This document shows, in pieces, positions 1 through 9,925 of a stretch of 64,000 nt of DNA (its first letter is position 1; every line of letters begins with the position of its first letter). This stretch comes from Dyadobacter alkalitolerans DSM 23607. GTDB lineage: Bacteria; Bacteroidota; Bacteroidia; Cytophagales; Spirosomataceae. The translations under genes and the position numbers were made by a program. The notes under the pieces were generated by a model, which saw only the letters and a list, made by a program, of their open reading frames with translations, was not told the DNA's origin and ran no database searches. The stretch is from the NCBI RefSeq assembly GCF_000428845.1, contig NZ_AUAS01000012.1, positions 124,001 to 188,000 of the forward strand, read 5' to 3'.

Positions 1-25
1 CATCACTTATACTGCAATGCTTGAA

Positions 26-1666
26 TTACATATCAAGCAATAATCTCATTGGATCTTCCAGAAGCTGCTTCACGCGAACCAGGAAGCTTACCGAATCTTT
101 ACCGTCAATGGTGCGGTGGTCATAAGAAAGTGCCACGTACATAATCGGACGAACAACGATCTGACCGTCAACCACAACTGCACGTTCAACAATGTTATGC
201 ATTCCTAGAATTGCTGACTGCGGTGCATTGATGATCGGTGTTGAAAGCATCGAACCGAATGTTCCTCCGTTGGTGATCGTGAATGTTCCACCGGACATTT
301 CATCCAGTCCAAGTTTTCCATCACGGGCGCGAACGGCCAAGCGAACAATTTCTTTTTCAACTGCTGCGAATGACAATGTTTCAGCATTGCGGATCACAGG
401 CACAACCAAGCCGCGAGGCGTAGAAACTGCCACCGAAATGTCTGCATAATCATTGTAAACCAGCTCATCGCCATCCATATAGGCATTGATAACCGGGAAG
501 TCTTTCAACGCAACGGTTACTGCTTTCACAAAGAATGACATAAAGCCTAATCCAACTTCATGCTTCTCTTTGAATTTATCTTTGAATTTCGAACGTACGT
601 CCATAACCGGCTTCATGTCCACCTCGTTGAACGTGGTAAGCATGGCCGTTTCATTTTTTACAGCAACCAATCTGCGTGCGATGGTCTTACGCAGCGAAGA
701 CATTTTCTCACGACGCTGACCTCTTGCTCCGGCTGGTGCTGGCGCTGCGGCAGGTGCAGCAGGTTTCGAAGCAGCTGATTGTGACGGTGCAGCAGTTTCA
801 GCTGGTTTGCTGCCTGCTTTCAATGCATCGTCTTTCATAATGCGTCCGCCTGATCCTGAACCATTCACGTCTTTCGGATCGATTCCTCTTTCCGCTAAAA
901 TTTTCGCAGCAACAGGTGAGGCGTGTTTTTCGCTGTATGCTTTATCTGATCCGCCTGTTTCCGCGGCTGGTGCAGCGGCTTGCTGAGAAGATCCTGCGGA
1001 TGCTTGCGCGCCGCCGGCTCCCGGCTCAATGGTGCAAATGATCGCACCAATGGACAATGTTTCACCTTCTTTTCCAACGATCCGCAACGTTCCTGCTGCT
1101 TCTGCCGGCAATTCAAATGTTGCTTTATCCGATTCCAGTTCGCAAAGGATCTCGTCAACTTCTACGTGATCACCGTCTTTTTTGCTCCATGAAGCAATGG
1201 TAACCTCCGTAATAGACTCTCCTACTGCCGGAACTTTCATCTCATATGGTTTTCCACCTCCGGCAGGAGCAGCAGCAGCTTGTGCTGGCGCAACAGCGGC
1301 GGGTTCACCTGCTTTGTCTTCAATTTTGTCGGCAGCTGGTTCCACAGCGGCAGACGCAGCTGGTGCAGCGGCGTTGGCAGCTGGGGCAGCTTCCTGTTTC
1401 GGAGCAGTATCTTTCGATGCACCGTTCGCAGCTGAATCGATGGTTGCAATCAGGTCGCCAATGTTCAGCGTATCGCCTTCCTGCGCTTTAATGTGCAGGG
1501 TGCCTTCTGCTTCTGCTGTTAATTCAAATGTCGCTTTATCCGAATCAAGTCCACAAATGACCTCATCCATTTTCACAAAATCGCCATCATTTTTGAACCA
1601 ATTCCCTATTGTAACCTCTGTAATGGACTCGCCAACGGGCGGTACTTTTATCTCAATTTCAGCCAT
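26..1666 (-). CDS. sucB: 2-oxoglutarate dehydrogenase E2 (dihydrolipoyl succinyltransferase), two lipoyl domains
   Basis: E2 core of the TCA-cycle 2-oxoglutarate dehydrogenase complex, which transfers succinyl from lipoyl-lysine to CoA in the cytoplasm. The 546-residue protein has two lipoyl domains with lysines in DSDKATFEL (K44) and ESDKATFEL (K181), long Ala/Pro linkers, a peripheral-subunit-binding domain at about 250-282, and a catalytic acyltransferase domain ending in SYDHRTIDG with H517 and D521. E. coli SucB has one lipoyl domain, so the duplication is notable. It lies 49 nt downstream of sucA on the same strand and is probably co-transcribed with it. No E3 (lpd) gene is in the window. 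The pairing with sucA favours succinyltransferase over another 2-oxoacid E2. Confidence 0.95.
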   Translation of the reverse strand: MAEIEIKVPPVGESITEVTIGNWFKNDGDFVKMDEVICGLDSDKATFELTAEAEGTLHIKAQEGDTLNIGDLIATIDSAANGASKDTAPKQEAAPAANAAAPAASAAVEPAADKIEDKAGEPAAVAPAQAAAAPAGGGKPYEMKVPAVGESITEVTIASWSKKDGDHVEVDEILCELESDKATFELPAEAAGTLRIVGKEGETLSIGAIICTIEPGAGGAQASAGSSQQAAAPAAETGGSDKAYSEKHASPVAAKILAERGIDPKDVNGSGSGGRIMKDDALKAGSKPAETAAPSQSAASKPAAPAAAPAPAGARGQRREKMSSLRKTIARRLVAVKNETAMLTTFNEVDMKPVMDVRSKFKDKFKEKHEVGLGFMSFFVKAVTVALKDFPVINAYMDGDELVYNDYADISVAVSTPRGLVVPVIRNAETLSFAAVEKEIVRLAVRARDGKLGLDEMSGGTFTITNGGTFGSMLSTPIINAPQSAILGMHNIVERAVVVDGQIVVRPIMYVALSYDHRTIDGKDSVSFLVRVKQLLEDPMRLLLDM

Positions 1667-1715
1667 TTTATGTGCAATCTTGTTATCGAACTAAGTGTCT
1701 AAATTTATAGGAATA

Positions 1716-4481
1716 TCATTCAAAAGCTCTGCTAATAATCTCTGCCTGCTCTTTCGCGTGGATTTTCGAGAAACCGGTCGAAGGAGAAGCGCTTGATTCG
1801 CGGGCAATTACCTGCAATGGATTTGCGCCTTTGTACATTCTCAGCATGAATGTCCAGCCACCCATATTGAAAGGTTCTTCCTGCACCCAATATACTTTCG
1901 CATTGGTATATTGTGCCAGATGTGCGTCAATCTGCGTCTGCGGGAACGGATGCATTTGTTCAAGACGGATAATGGCAACATCGTCACGCTTGTCTGTCTG
2001 CTGCTTTTCGTAAAGCTCATAATAAAGCTTTCCTGTGCATAGCAACACTTTTTTCACCTTTTTCGGATCTGCAAAAGTGTCTCCTATCGTTTCCTGGAAC
2101 GAGCCGTTAACGAGGCTGTCGATCGGCGAAACGCACAATGGATGTCTCAGCATTGATTTTGGCGACATTACTACCAAAGGCTTACGGAAAGGGAACTTCA
2201 ACTGCCTGCGCATTAAATGGAAGAAGTTCGCAGGCGTTGTTACGTTTGCCACAATCAGGTTGTAATTAGCAGAAAGCTGCAAATAACGCTCCGGCCGTGC
2301 ATTGGAGTGCTCCGGTCCCTGGCCTTCATATCCATGAGGCAGCAGCATTACCAACCCTGTCCAGCGATCCCATTTCGTTTCACTTGAAGTAACAAACTGG
2401 TCGATGATCACCTGCGTACCATTTGCAAAGTCACCAAACTGCGCTTCCCAGATCACCAATGCATTAGGGTTTGCCATGGAATACCCAAATTCAAAACCCA
2501 AAACGCCGTATTCTGAAAGCAGCGAGTTGTAGATCATGAACGGCCCCTGACCTTCCTGAATATGCTGTAAACTATTATAAGCTGCATTCGTTTCCACATC
2601 CCTAAGCACCGCATGACGGTGAGAGAATGTTCCGCGCTGCACATCCTGGCCGCTTAACCTGACAATGTTCCCTTCAGTAAGAATGGAACCGTAAGCAAGC
2701 AATTCGGCTGTTGCCCAGTTTACTTCTTTTTTATCAAAGATCATTTGCTCACGATCTTTGAGCAACTTATCGATCTGTTTCAGACGGCTAAAATTCTCGG
2801 GCGTGCTGATCAATGCTTTCCCGATTTTTTCCAATGTTTCCAACGGAACACCGGTTTCAGGCGATTTTTCAAAATCCTCCGGCCGCGATTTGCGCAATGT
2901 ATGCCATTCCTGTTCCAGTTTCGGCATGATATATGGCAATGCTTTTTGCTTCACCATATCCAAGCGCTCCTGCAAAAGCTGCTTGAACTCTTTGTCCATG
3001 TTAGCCGCCAGTTGCGCGTCTATATCACCGCGATCTGAAAGCGTTTTTTGATAAATCTCCCGTGGATTCTGGTGATTCTCAATGGATTTGTAAAGAACAG
3101 GCTGCGTAAATTTCGGTTCGTCCGCCTCGTTGTGACCATGACGGCGATAGCAAACCATATCAATGAAAATGTCCTTATTAAACGTCTGACGATATTCGAC
3201 AGCCAGTCGCATACAAAACACAACTGCCTCAGGATCATCCCCATTTACGTGCAGAACAGGCGCATCCACGATCTTTGCAATGTCTGTACAGTAAATGCTG
3301 GACCTTGCGTCAATGAAGTCTGTTGTAAAACCAACCTGGTTGTTGATCACAAAGTGAATAGTCCCACCTGTGTAGTAGCCATTTAAGGCAGACATTTGGG
3401 TCACTTCATAAACAATCCCCTGACCTGCCACTGCTGCATCACCGTGAATCAGAACCGGCAGAACGCGGTCGTAATCACTGTCGTACATGCCATCGGCACG
3501 TGCGCGGATGTAGCCTTCAACAACTGGGTTAACCGCTTCAAGGTGAGATGGGTTAGGCGCTAGTTTGAGATGTACTTTTTCACCATTCTTGGTTGTGATC
3601 TGGCTAGCAAAACCCATGTGGTATTTCACGTCGCCGTCTCCCCAGACCTGATCCGGCAAGTTACCTTCAAACTCGTTGAAGATCTGGCCATAAGTTTTTT
3701 GCATCACGTTGGCAAGCACGTTCAGACGGCCACGGTGTGCCATCCCGATCATCACTTCTACAACGCCCATTTCAGCAGCCTTGTTGATCATCGCGTCCAA
3801 TGCAGGGATGGTAGTTTCGCCACCTTCCAGAGAAAAACGCTTTTGACCTAAATATTTTGTGTGAAGGAAATTTTCAAAAACAACCGCCTCGTTCAGCTTT
3901 GAAAGAATATGTTTTTTCTCATCAATTGAGAAACTCATATTCAATGCTTCCTTCTCAATTTTCTTGCGCAACCAGCTTTTTTGCTCGCGGTCACGGATGT
4001 ATAAATATTCGAAACCAATGTTTCTTGTATAAATCGTTTTAAGCGAATCGACGATTTCACGCAGTGATGCCGGACGACCGAAAAGCTCAACGCCTGCTTC
4101 AAAAACCGTGTCCAAATCTTCATTCCCAAGATTAAAATCAACGATATCTAACTGAGGCTGACGATCCTTGCGCTTTTGAATGGGGTTGGTAGTTGCCAGT
4201 AAGTGGCCTCTTGACCTGAAACCACGGATTAGGTGGACAACTTCCATTTCCTTGCGGATACGGGAGGGATCAGTTTTCGAAATTGTGGCTGCTTCCTTAC
4301 CATTAGCAGCGCCGTTCGCATGGCCGTTGCCGTTGACAGGATACTTTTGTGAGAAGTCAAAGCCTTCAAAAAATTTCTGCCAGCCTTCGTCTACTGAAGC
4401 TGGATTCTGCTTATAGGAATTGTACAATTCCTCTATGTAAGCGCCGTCGGAATTTGCTATATATGTGTATTTATCCATCAC
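1716..4481 (-). CDS. sucA: 2-oxoglutarate dehydrogenase E1 component
   Basis: Thiamine-diphosphate-dependent decarboxylase of the 2-oxoglutarate dehydrogenase complex. At 921 residues it has the usual family length. The N-terminus carries the short segment typical of SucA (YIEELYNSYKQNP), which in the family helps contact E2. The central part has HRGRLNVLANV, GDAAVAGQGIVYE and the HFVINNQVGFTT region of the ThDP site, and the C-terminal transketolase-like domain has EAQFGDFANG and HGYEGQGPEHS. A Bacteroidota-type promoter lies just upstream and sucB follows downstream. The leader is very short, so the ATG at 4481 is the natural start. Confidence 0.96.
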   Translation of the reverse strand: MMDKYTYIANSDGAYIEELYNSYKQNPASVDEGWQKFFEGFDFSQKYPVNGNGHANGAANGKEAATISKTDPSRIRKEMEVVHLIRGFRSRGHLLATTNPIQKRKDRQPQLDIVDFNLGNEDLDTVFEAGVELFGRPASLREIVDSLKTIYTRNIGFEYLYIRDREQKSWLRKKIEKEALNMSFSIDEKKHILSKLNEAVVFENFLHTKYLGQKRFSLEGGETTIPALDAMINKAAEMGVVEVMIGMAHRGRLNVLANVMQKTYGQIFNEFEGNLPDQVWGDGDVKYHMGFASQITTKNGEKVHLKLAPNPSHLEAVNPVVEGYIRARADGMYDSDYDRVLPVLIHGDAAVAGQGIVYEVTQMSALNGYYTGGTIHFVINNQVGFTTDFIDARSSIYCTDIAKIVDAPVLHVNGDDPEAVVFCMRLAVEYRQTFNKDIFIDMVCYRRHGHNEADEPKFTQPVLYKSIENHQNPREIYQKTLSDRGDIDAQLAANMDKEFKQLLQERLDMVKQKALPYIMPKLEQEWHTLRKSRPEDFEKSPETGVPLETLEKIGKALISTPENFSRLKQIDKLLKDREQMIFDKKEVNWATAELLAYGSILTEGNIVRLSGQDVQRGTFSHRHAVLRDVETNAAYNSLQHIQEGQGPFMIYNSLLSEYGVLGFEFGYSMANPNALVIWEAQFGDFANGTQVIIDQFVTSSETKWDRWTGLVMLLPHGYEGQGPEHSNARPERYLQLSANYNLIVANVTTPANFFHLMRRQLKFPFRKPLVVMSPKSMLRHPLCVSPIDSLVNGSFQETIGDTFADPKKVKKVLLCTGKLYYELYEKQQTDKRDDVAIIRLEQMHPFPQTQIDAHLAQYTNAKVYWVQEEPFNMGGWTFMLRMYKGANPLQVIARESSASPSTGFSKIHAKEQAEIISRAFE

Positions 4482-4506
4482 AAAAGTGAGTAATTCATTT
4501 ACCGCA

Positions 4507-4538
4507 CAAAGGTACGAGACTTATTAAAACATTACGAA
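4507..4538 (-). promoter_or_regulatory. Probable housekeeping promoter of sucAB
   Basis: On the minus strand TACCTTTG (4507-4514) matches the Bacteroidota -7 consensus TAnnTTTG exactly. A weak -33 element, TTCG (4535-4538), lies 20 nt upstream. The predicted transcript start is about 20 nt before the sucA ATG. This is inferred from the consensus only. Confidence 0.5.
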
Positions 4539-4590
4539 TAAATTATCCTTTTAACTTAGGCCAAAAACGATCTCTGACCGTCCAGCCGCA

Positions 4591-5523
4591 CTAGTTTTTC
4601 TGAAACCCGTTCGGACTCGGGACAAATTTCAGCATTAGTTCATGTATGCCTTTCGGGCCGGAATAGTTGGCGTAAAGTTGCTCAACCTGGCGCGTGCTGT
4701 AAAAATATCCCAATCTGATATTCTTTCCTGCCTGCACTTCTGCCGAGATCTGCAAATAATCCACTTTTTGCGAAAAAGACTGATATCCGCCCCCAATCCG
4801 GTATGACGCCCCTATGCCGACTTTTTCATTAAACCAAAACCTGCTACCCAGGTCAAAACGCAGTGCATGGTCCTTTTCCTGGACAAACAGAACGTGCGGC
4901 AATATCATGAGATCATCATTTAAATAGTAACTGCCACCGGCCATTATATATAAGGGACGACGATAAACGCTGGTTATTGCCTGATTGCCGAAATTCTGTG
5001 TTGATAGTTCCGGTTTTGATATCCCAAAATACAGACGATCCGAACGCAGCCACGCCCCGATTCCAAAGCTTCCGAGCACAGTATTATTCCTGGGAGAGCT
5101 CAAATCCACAACCGGAAGCACATTAATTCCACCCTGCGCACCAAGCCCCAGCTTCCAATTATCCGAAATTCCGAGATGATAGGCAAACGAGCCTGAAAAG
5201 CCCGTGGTAGTGAAAAAACTCGTCTGGTCATTCAATGCCATAAAGCCTATTCCAAACTTGCCATTGGCAATGGTTCCGTCTGCGGTGAATGTCTGACTGG
5301 ATGGCGAATTTTGAATGTTAAACCATTTTCTGCGGAACATTGCTGTCATATTGAAAGTCTCCCGAACACCCGTGAAGCCGGGGTTAATGGTCATCGGGCT
5401 TTGCACATATTGTTCGTAAAGGACTTCTCTTTGAGCTAAAAGAGGCTGGAAACTTGCGGCTGCCAACAGCGAAAGGCAAACATTTAATCTGATCCGGAAA
5501 AGTTGTGTGTTCATGAGATTCAT
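4591..5523 (-). CDS. PorP/SprF family outer-membrane protein
   Basis: A 310-residue protein with an N-terminal signal peptide (about 1-31, ending FQPLLAQ). It has the PorP/SprF pattern: an early EQYVQSPMTINPGFTG motif, alternating aromatic beta-strands such as GIGFMALNDQTSFF and GVGASYRIGGGYQSF-like segments, and a strand ending IRLGYFYS. In the family these outer-membrane proteins are associated with type IX secretion and gliding, often as substrate-specific partners of large adhesins. None of the PorK, PorL, PorM or PorN genes is nearby, so its secretion partner cannot be told. Transcription from upstream may be cut by the hairpin at 5541-5570. Family assignment is confident, the role is not. 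Confidence 0.85.
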   Translation of the reverse strand: MNLMNTQLFRIRLNVCLSLLAAASFQPLLAQREVLYEQYVQSPMTINPGFTGVRETFNMTAMFRRKWFNIQNSPSSQTFTADGTIANGKFGIGFMALNDQTSFFTTTGFSGSFAYHLGISDNWKLGLGAQGGINVLPVVDLSSPRNNTVLGSFGIGAWLRSDRLYFGISKPELSTQNFGNQAITSVYRRPLYIMAGGSYYLNDDLMILPHVLFVQEKDHALRFDLGSRFWFNEKVGIGASYRIGGGYQSFSQKVDYLQISAEVQAGKNIRLGYFYSTRQVEQLYANYSGPKGIHELMLKFVPSPNGFQKN

Positions 5524-5540
5524 TTAAATCAATTATTAAC

Positions 5541-5570
5541 TAAAAATGGCAAGAGAGGTTATCCCTTGCC
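5541..5570 (-). terminator. Hairpin terminator after the TolB-like gene
   Basis: GGCAAG (5548-5553) pairs with CTTGCC (5565-5570). Read on the minus strand, the hairpin is followed by ATTTTTAG. It sits between the stop of the 5613-8837 gene and the start of the PorP gene, which would partly separate the two. Confidence 0.5.
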
Positions 5571-5612
5571 ACCAATAAGAACCGTGATTTTAAAATTTAT
5601 ACTGATTTTTAA

Positions 5613-8600
5613 TTAAAAATCATAGCCTAATGTCACATAAGGAACGGCCTTGTTTGTATAACCGTTGTCGACACCCCAGGCGTAATCAAACTTGGCATAA
5701 AAGCCGAATAACGTCGTTCTGGCGCCAACTCCATAACCCATTAAATACGGATTTTTGAAGTTGGTAACCGTTGCGCGGAAAGGATCTTCCTCGCTTCCAA
5801 TGATTTGTGTATTCAAGCTGTTGTTTTCGCTGAATGGCCCCTTACCCGTCCATGCAGTTCCGATATCGCCAAAACCGACGATCTGGAAGTTGCGCAGGAA
5901 GCTGGAAGTGATTGCACCGCGGTAAAGATATTTTACCAATGGGATTCTCAATTCCGCATTCAACAACATATAGCTTGTTCCGGATAACCGGTTCAGTTTG
6001 AAGCCTCGCAAATTGGTTGCGAAATCTGCAAAGAAAATGTCGCGGTTGTCTTTTTGAAAATCAAGCGGGTTGTCCCCGGTGCGTACTTCCTTTTTATTTC
6101 CGATCCAGTTTTCCATCCCGCCCAGAATGTTCTGTTTTGGCGCCTTACCGCCCGAGTGACTCGCCGAAGCACGAACCGCCAGGATCAGGTCGCGGTGGAT
6201 TTTTTGGTAATGACGAAAATCGAGACTTACGCGGTTGAAACTTTCATTACCATTTGACAAGCCTTGTTGCAGGTCATAACGGATCTTGAAACGCGTTCCT
6301 TCCATCATATTCATGCCGTTTACCCGCGTGTTATCAAACACATATTCACTCCGCAAACCGCCATAGCTCGATGCCAGGTCAGGATTTGGCAGTAAATACA
6401 CGTCAATCATACGCGTGGAGCTAAACATCGGGGAAAGCGAGAAGCGGCTCGTCGTTGAAAATGGATAGGATGCCGTGAACATCAGCTGGTTAAACCGGTA
6501 TTTCTGTGGCGCTCCTTCCGAATCAACGTAAAGGCTCTTTCTGTCTATACGAAGCCCGAAATCAATGCGGTAAGTATTATTGTTATATTCTGCAAAAAGA
6601 TCGCTGTTCCGGAAGTTTGAAGAAATGAAAAGTCCTGCTTTGATGACATGGTTTTCAAGCAGATCATTCATCGAAATGGACTGAGCGTAACCAAATCCCC
6701 TGATCGGGTCGATGCGCCAGTCGGAACTGGCGTCGTTGGTAATGAATAATCCTTTGTATGGATATGGCCCTTTGATAGCAATGTTCTCCCTTGTTGCTTT
6801 CGATCTCGACAATGTGCTTGGCGATGTCGGGAATGTTCCCCGGCGCTGTTTTGATTCGAAAGCTTTCAAAACATCCTCGTCAAATTCGTAATTATCGGTG
6901 TCCACTTCGCCGTCTTTCAAAGCAATTTTAGGCGTTCCCGCAGGTTTTGCCTGCTGTGTCGAATCTGCCCGCTGGCCCGTTGTCGCACCAGCAGCTGATA
7001 TTCCAGCCGGGGCAGCCGCCGCAGCACCATTGGTCAATGCCGGTGTGTTTACTGTTGCATTGATATCAAAACCATTTTTGAAAGCCGCTGTGTAATAACC
7101 GTCGTTCAAATAAGTGTAAGCCAATCCTCCACCCGATTTGGTCGTCAAATCCGCATTTCTGATGCCTTGAATGTAGTTGGTGAGCTGGGAATTTGTATTG
7201 CTTGCGCGGTTAAATTTAAACAGGTTGCTTACTCCTTTCTCATTGGAAATGTAAACAATGTCATTTTCGTCGGCGTAAACCGGCAGGATCTTGGTTTTTC
7301 CATCCGCCTCAACGAGTTTCAGCAGATTGTCCGACTTGGGCGTTCCATCATGCTCGAAAATCGTAAACGACCCCGAAATTGATTTGTAGTTTCCCTTATC
7401 GCCGGTTCCGAGCGAATCCACCGACCGGTTTGAAGAGAAAACCACCCTGCGCGACGATCCTTGCACGAAACGTGGGGAGAGATCATCATAAAGATCGCTG
7501 GTTAGTGGCAATGCAGAAGCCCGTGCAACGCTGATCAGATAAAGGTCATTTTGTCCACCCTTATCCGCACTTACGGCAAGCATTGTTCCGTCATGCGAAA
7601 CATCCATATCCACGATTTGATCCAGACCACGAATATTTCGTTTCAGCTTCACCTTAACCTTTTTCGTGCCCAGGTTTTCATACTGATAAAAATTCTTACG
7701 GTCATTTTCCGTAGCCAGGATCGATAAAACATTATTACGGGACCAGCCTAAAAGCGGCGGCTGCGTTTTCACCCTTCCACCTATGAAATCAAGCTTGCCC
7801 TGACGAACAATTTTCTTGCTACCAGTCTCACTATCAAACAAATAAACCCGGTAACGACCATTCTTGATCTCACTAACGGCAGTAAATTTCTTATCCGGAG
7901 ACACCTTAATTACAGCGCTTGCATCGGAAACGCCGAATTCGTTCAGCTTATATTTCCAGGTTGGAGCCGGATCAGCGTAAAATTGTTCGGCGTTTTTGTT
8001 TTGATTTAAATAATACGCCTTCCAATCGCGTAGAAAACGGTTGTAAGACTGAATTCCCAACGTACTGGTAATGCTGGTTTGCTCGGTCCTGATAATGCGG
8101 GTAAGGTTCAGGATATCTGAAATCTTGTCTTTTCCGTAGCGTTCAGCAATGTAATTCCAGATGGAGTGACCGATCAGTGTAGCGTCATTGCCAGTCATTA
8201 ATGTCGGCTTACGCACATTGCGATTTTTGAAAAAATCACGCATGTAGTCGTTCAATTCCGGAGACCAGCCTTCTGCAATGTAAGCCGCGGTTCCCGACAT
8301 AAACCATTCCGGGAGCGTCAGCAGCAATGAACTTTGCAGCGCTTCCTTCATATTTCCGCCATAAAGCATGTCGTAGACAAACAAAAGGCTGATGTCTTTT
8401 ACCAATTTCTGGCGAAACGTAACCTGGTTTCCGGTATATGCAACTTCGACCCGTGACTGGGAAAGATCAAGTTTTTGCTCATTAAGGTTATCCAATGTGG
8501 ACAGCCCCATGTTGCTCTGTTCCAGCTCGGCAGGAGAATTGTAGAGAAAGATTTTTACACGGCTATATGGAGTCCAGCCCAGGATATCGGTGATCTTATC

Positions 8601-8837
8601 AAATTCACTTTCAGCATATTGCGCAGTCAGCTTGGCAAGCGCAGTTCCGCCCTGGTAATGATAGATTTCGAAATTGGTTGTTCTGAATATTTTCCAGTTA
8701 AAGGTCTTGTACTGGACCCTGTTCTTTCCAAATGTTTCCTGGGAGGGGTAGCGCTGCGCTACTGATTCGGTAAATAATCCTAAAACCGCTAAAAGACCGA
8801 CCGAAAAGGTTAACTTGTATATAGATTTTATGCTCAT
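5613..8837 (-). CDS. TolB-like propeller and outer-membrane beta-barrel protein with peptidase-MA-like N-terminus
   Basis: A 1074-residue exported protein. The signal peptide is about 1-27 (TESVAQ). An N-terminal region (about 45-270) resembles the peptidase-MA-like module seen in front of propellers in this phylum (TTNFEIYHYQGG, ALQSSLLLTLPEWFMSGTAA). The family's HExxH zinc motif is not visible, so protease activity is doubtful. Residues about 310-600 contain repeated PD40/WD40-like strands (SHDGTMLAVSADKG, RRVVFSSNRSVD). An Ala/Gly linker follows, then a BamA-type barrel from about 690 to the terminal aromatic strand TLGYDF. Its localisation is the outer membrane. The function in any bacterium is not firmly known to me, and it is often annotated TolB or biopolymer transporter. 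Confidence 0.7.
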   Translation of the reverse strand: MSIKSIYKLTFSVGLLAVLGLFTESVAQRYPSQETFGKNRVQYKTFNWKIFRTTNFEIYHYQGGTALAKLTAQYAESEFDKITDILGWTPYSRVKIFLYNSPAELEQSNMGLSTLDNLNEQKLDLSQSRVEVAYTGNQVTFRQKLVKDISLLFVYDMLYGGNMKEALQSSLLLTLPEWFMSGTAAYIAEGWSPELNDYMRDFFKNRNVRKPTLMTGNDATLIGHSIWNYIAERYGKDKISDILNLTRIIRTEQTSITSTLGIQSYNRFLRDWKAYYLNQNKNAEQFYADPAPTWKYKLNEFGVSDASAVIKVSPDKKFTAVSEIKNGRYRVYLFDSETGSKKIVRQGKLDFIGGRVKTQPPLLGWSRNNVLSILATENDRKNFYQYENLGTKKVKVKLKRNIRGLDQIVDMDVSHDGTMLAVSADKGGQNDLYLISVARASALPLTSDLYDDLSPRFVQGSSRRVVFSSNRSVDSLGTGDKGNYKSISGSFTIFEHDGTPKSDNLLKLVEADGKTKILPVYADENDIVYISNEKGVSNLFKFNRASNTNSQLTNYIQGIRNADLTTKSGGGLAYTYLNDGYYTAAFKNGFDINATVNTPALTNGAAAAAPAGISAAGATTGQRADSTQQAKPAGTPKIALKDGEVDTDNYEFDEDVLKAFESKQRRGTFPTSPSTLSRSKATRENIAIKGPYPYKGLFITNDASSDWRIDPIRGFGYAQSISMNDLLENHVIKAGLFISSNFRNSDLFAEYNNNTYRIDFGLRIDRKSLYVDSEGAPQKYRFNQLMFTASYPFSTTSRFSLSPMFSSTRMIDVYLLPNPDLASSYGGLRSEYVFDNTRVNGMNMMEGTRFKIRYDLQQGLSNGNESFNRVSLDFRHYQKIHRDLILAVRASASHSGGKAPKQNILGGMENWIGNKKEVRTGDNPLDFQKDNRDIFFADFATNLRGFKLNRLSGTSYMLLNAELRIPLVKYLYRGAITSSFLRNFQIVGFGDIGTAWTGKGPFSENNSLNTQIIGSEEDPFRATVTNFKNPYLMGYGVGARTTLFGFYAKFDYAWGVDNGYTNKAVPYVTLGYDF

Positions 8838-8853
8838 AGTGCTAAGGCTGACT

Positions 8854-9924
8854 TCAACGGAAATATAACGAAAAATACCGCTGAATATTAACTAGCGGAT
8901 TCAATTCTTTACCGTTTTCCAAATGTTGGGCAAGCTCATTTGCGAAAAATGGCGCCAGCGTAACACCCTTCGTCCCTAATCCATTGAAAATAGCAACATT
9001 ATGGTATGCAGGATGCACGCCGATCAGCGGTCTGCGATCCCTTACAGACGGCCTGATCCCCGCCACTTCCGAGCGAATATGATACCGTATTTTCAGCAGC
9101 GCACTGAGCTTTTCTTTCAGTTCAGCAGTGGCTTCTTCTGTGGGGTCCCAATCCAGCGGATCCCAGGAATAGGTGGCCCCTACCCGGCTCACTTTTTCAG
9201 CCACCGGAAACATAAAAATCCCCTGGTTTACAATGTACTCCTGCAAAGGAACTTCGGTTTCAATTTCCAGAATTTGCCCTTTCACCGGCGTAAAAGGAAG
9301 CCAGTTGAAAAAGTCATTTTCCAAAGCCTTGAATCCCTGACATAAAACCAGCTTTCCGAATGTCTTGTCTTTCCAAACTATCCCATCCGTTGAAACAGAC
9401 AACGCATTGATATCGAACGCTTCATCAATAAGCATTCCGTATTCCAGAAAATAATTTTTGCTTTGATCCAATAACACAGGCAGGTCAATCCAGCCAGACC
9501 GGATCACTTCCAAACCGCCGTAATCGGCATGGATGTAATCGGATAAATCGGCGGAATCTCCGTCCTGCTTTATATAGGAAGCGATTTTCGGATCGGCTGT
9601 CTGGGCGAGATAAGTGTTTTGTTCGGCTATCGAGCGAAATGGTCGATAAATAGGTGCGGGATGCACAAATTTCTCACCAAATATTGCTTCAAGATAACCG
9701 TAAAAGCCCTTTGCATAGGGAAAGAGGTCGTCCGCGAGCCAGGTTTTTACCAGCTTTTTACCGGTTAAAGGATTAAATATCCCCGCCGCAACTTCTGAGG
9801 AAGAAGGTGCTTGTGAATCGTTTACTATTAAGATTTTTTTACCAAGATCCAACAAATGCATGGCCAGCGAAGTGCCCGCAATGCCTTGTCCAACAATCAG
9901 ATAGTCGTAGTCGTGCTCTTCCAT
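8854..9924 (-). CDS. FAD-dependent oxidoreductase of the DAO (glycine oxidase-like) family
   Basis: A single-domain amino-acid-oxidase-type flavoprotein. The dinucleotide motif VGQGIAGTSLAMHLL lies close to the N-terminus and the C-terminal FAD signature includes RPSVRDRRPLIGVHP and FNGLGTKGVTLAP. I place the start at 9924 (MEEHDYDYLIVG, 356 residues). A longer frame reaches 9996, but its extra residues overlap cmk and do not look like a flavoprotein N-terminus. The stop of cmk lies one base before this ATG, suggesting co-transcription. The substrate is unknown; glycine, D-amino acid or a tRNA-modification partner are all possible for the family. Confidence 0.8.
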   Translation of the reverse strand: MEEHDYDYLIVGQGIAGTSLAMHLLDLGKKILIVNDSQAPSSSEVAAGIFNPLTGKKLVKTWLADDLFPYAKGFYGYLEAIFGEKFVHPAPIYRPFRSIAEQNTYLAQTADPKIASYIKQDGDSADLSDYIHADYGGLEVIRSGWIDLPVLLDQSKNYFLEYGMLIDEAFDINALSVSTDGIVWKDKTFGKLVLCQGFKALENDFFNWLPFTPVKGQILEIETEVPLQEYIVNQGIFMFPVAEKVSRVGATYSWDPLDWDPTEEATAELKEKLSALLKIRYHIRSEVAGIRPSVRDRRPLIGVHPAYHNVAIFNGLGTKGVTLAPFFANELAQHLENGKELNPLVNIQRYFSLYFR

Positions 9925-9925
9925 A

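Noticed and set aside
1182..1694. Plus-strand 170-codon frame opposite sucB
   Set aside because: It mirrors the Ala/Pro-rich linkers of the lipoyl region and has no family resemblance; GC-rich antisense open frames are expected there.
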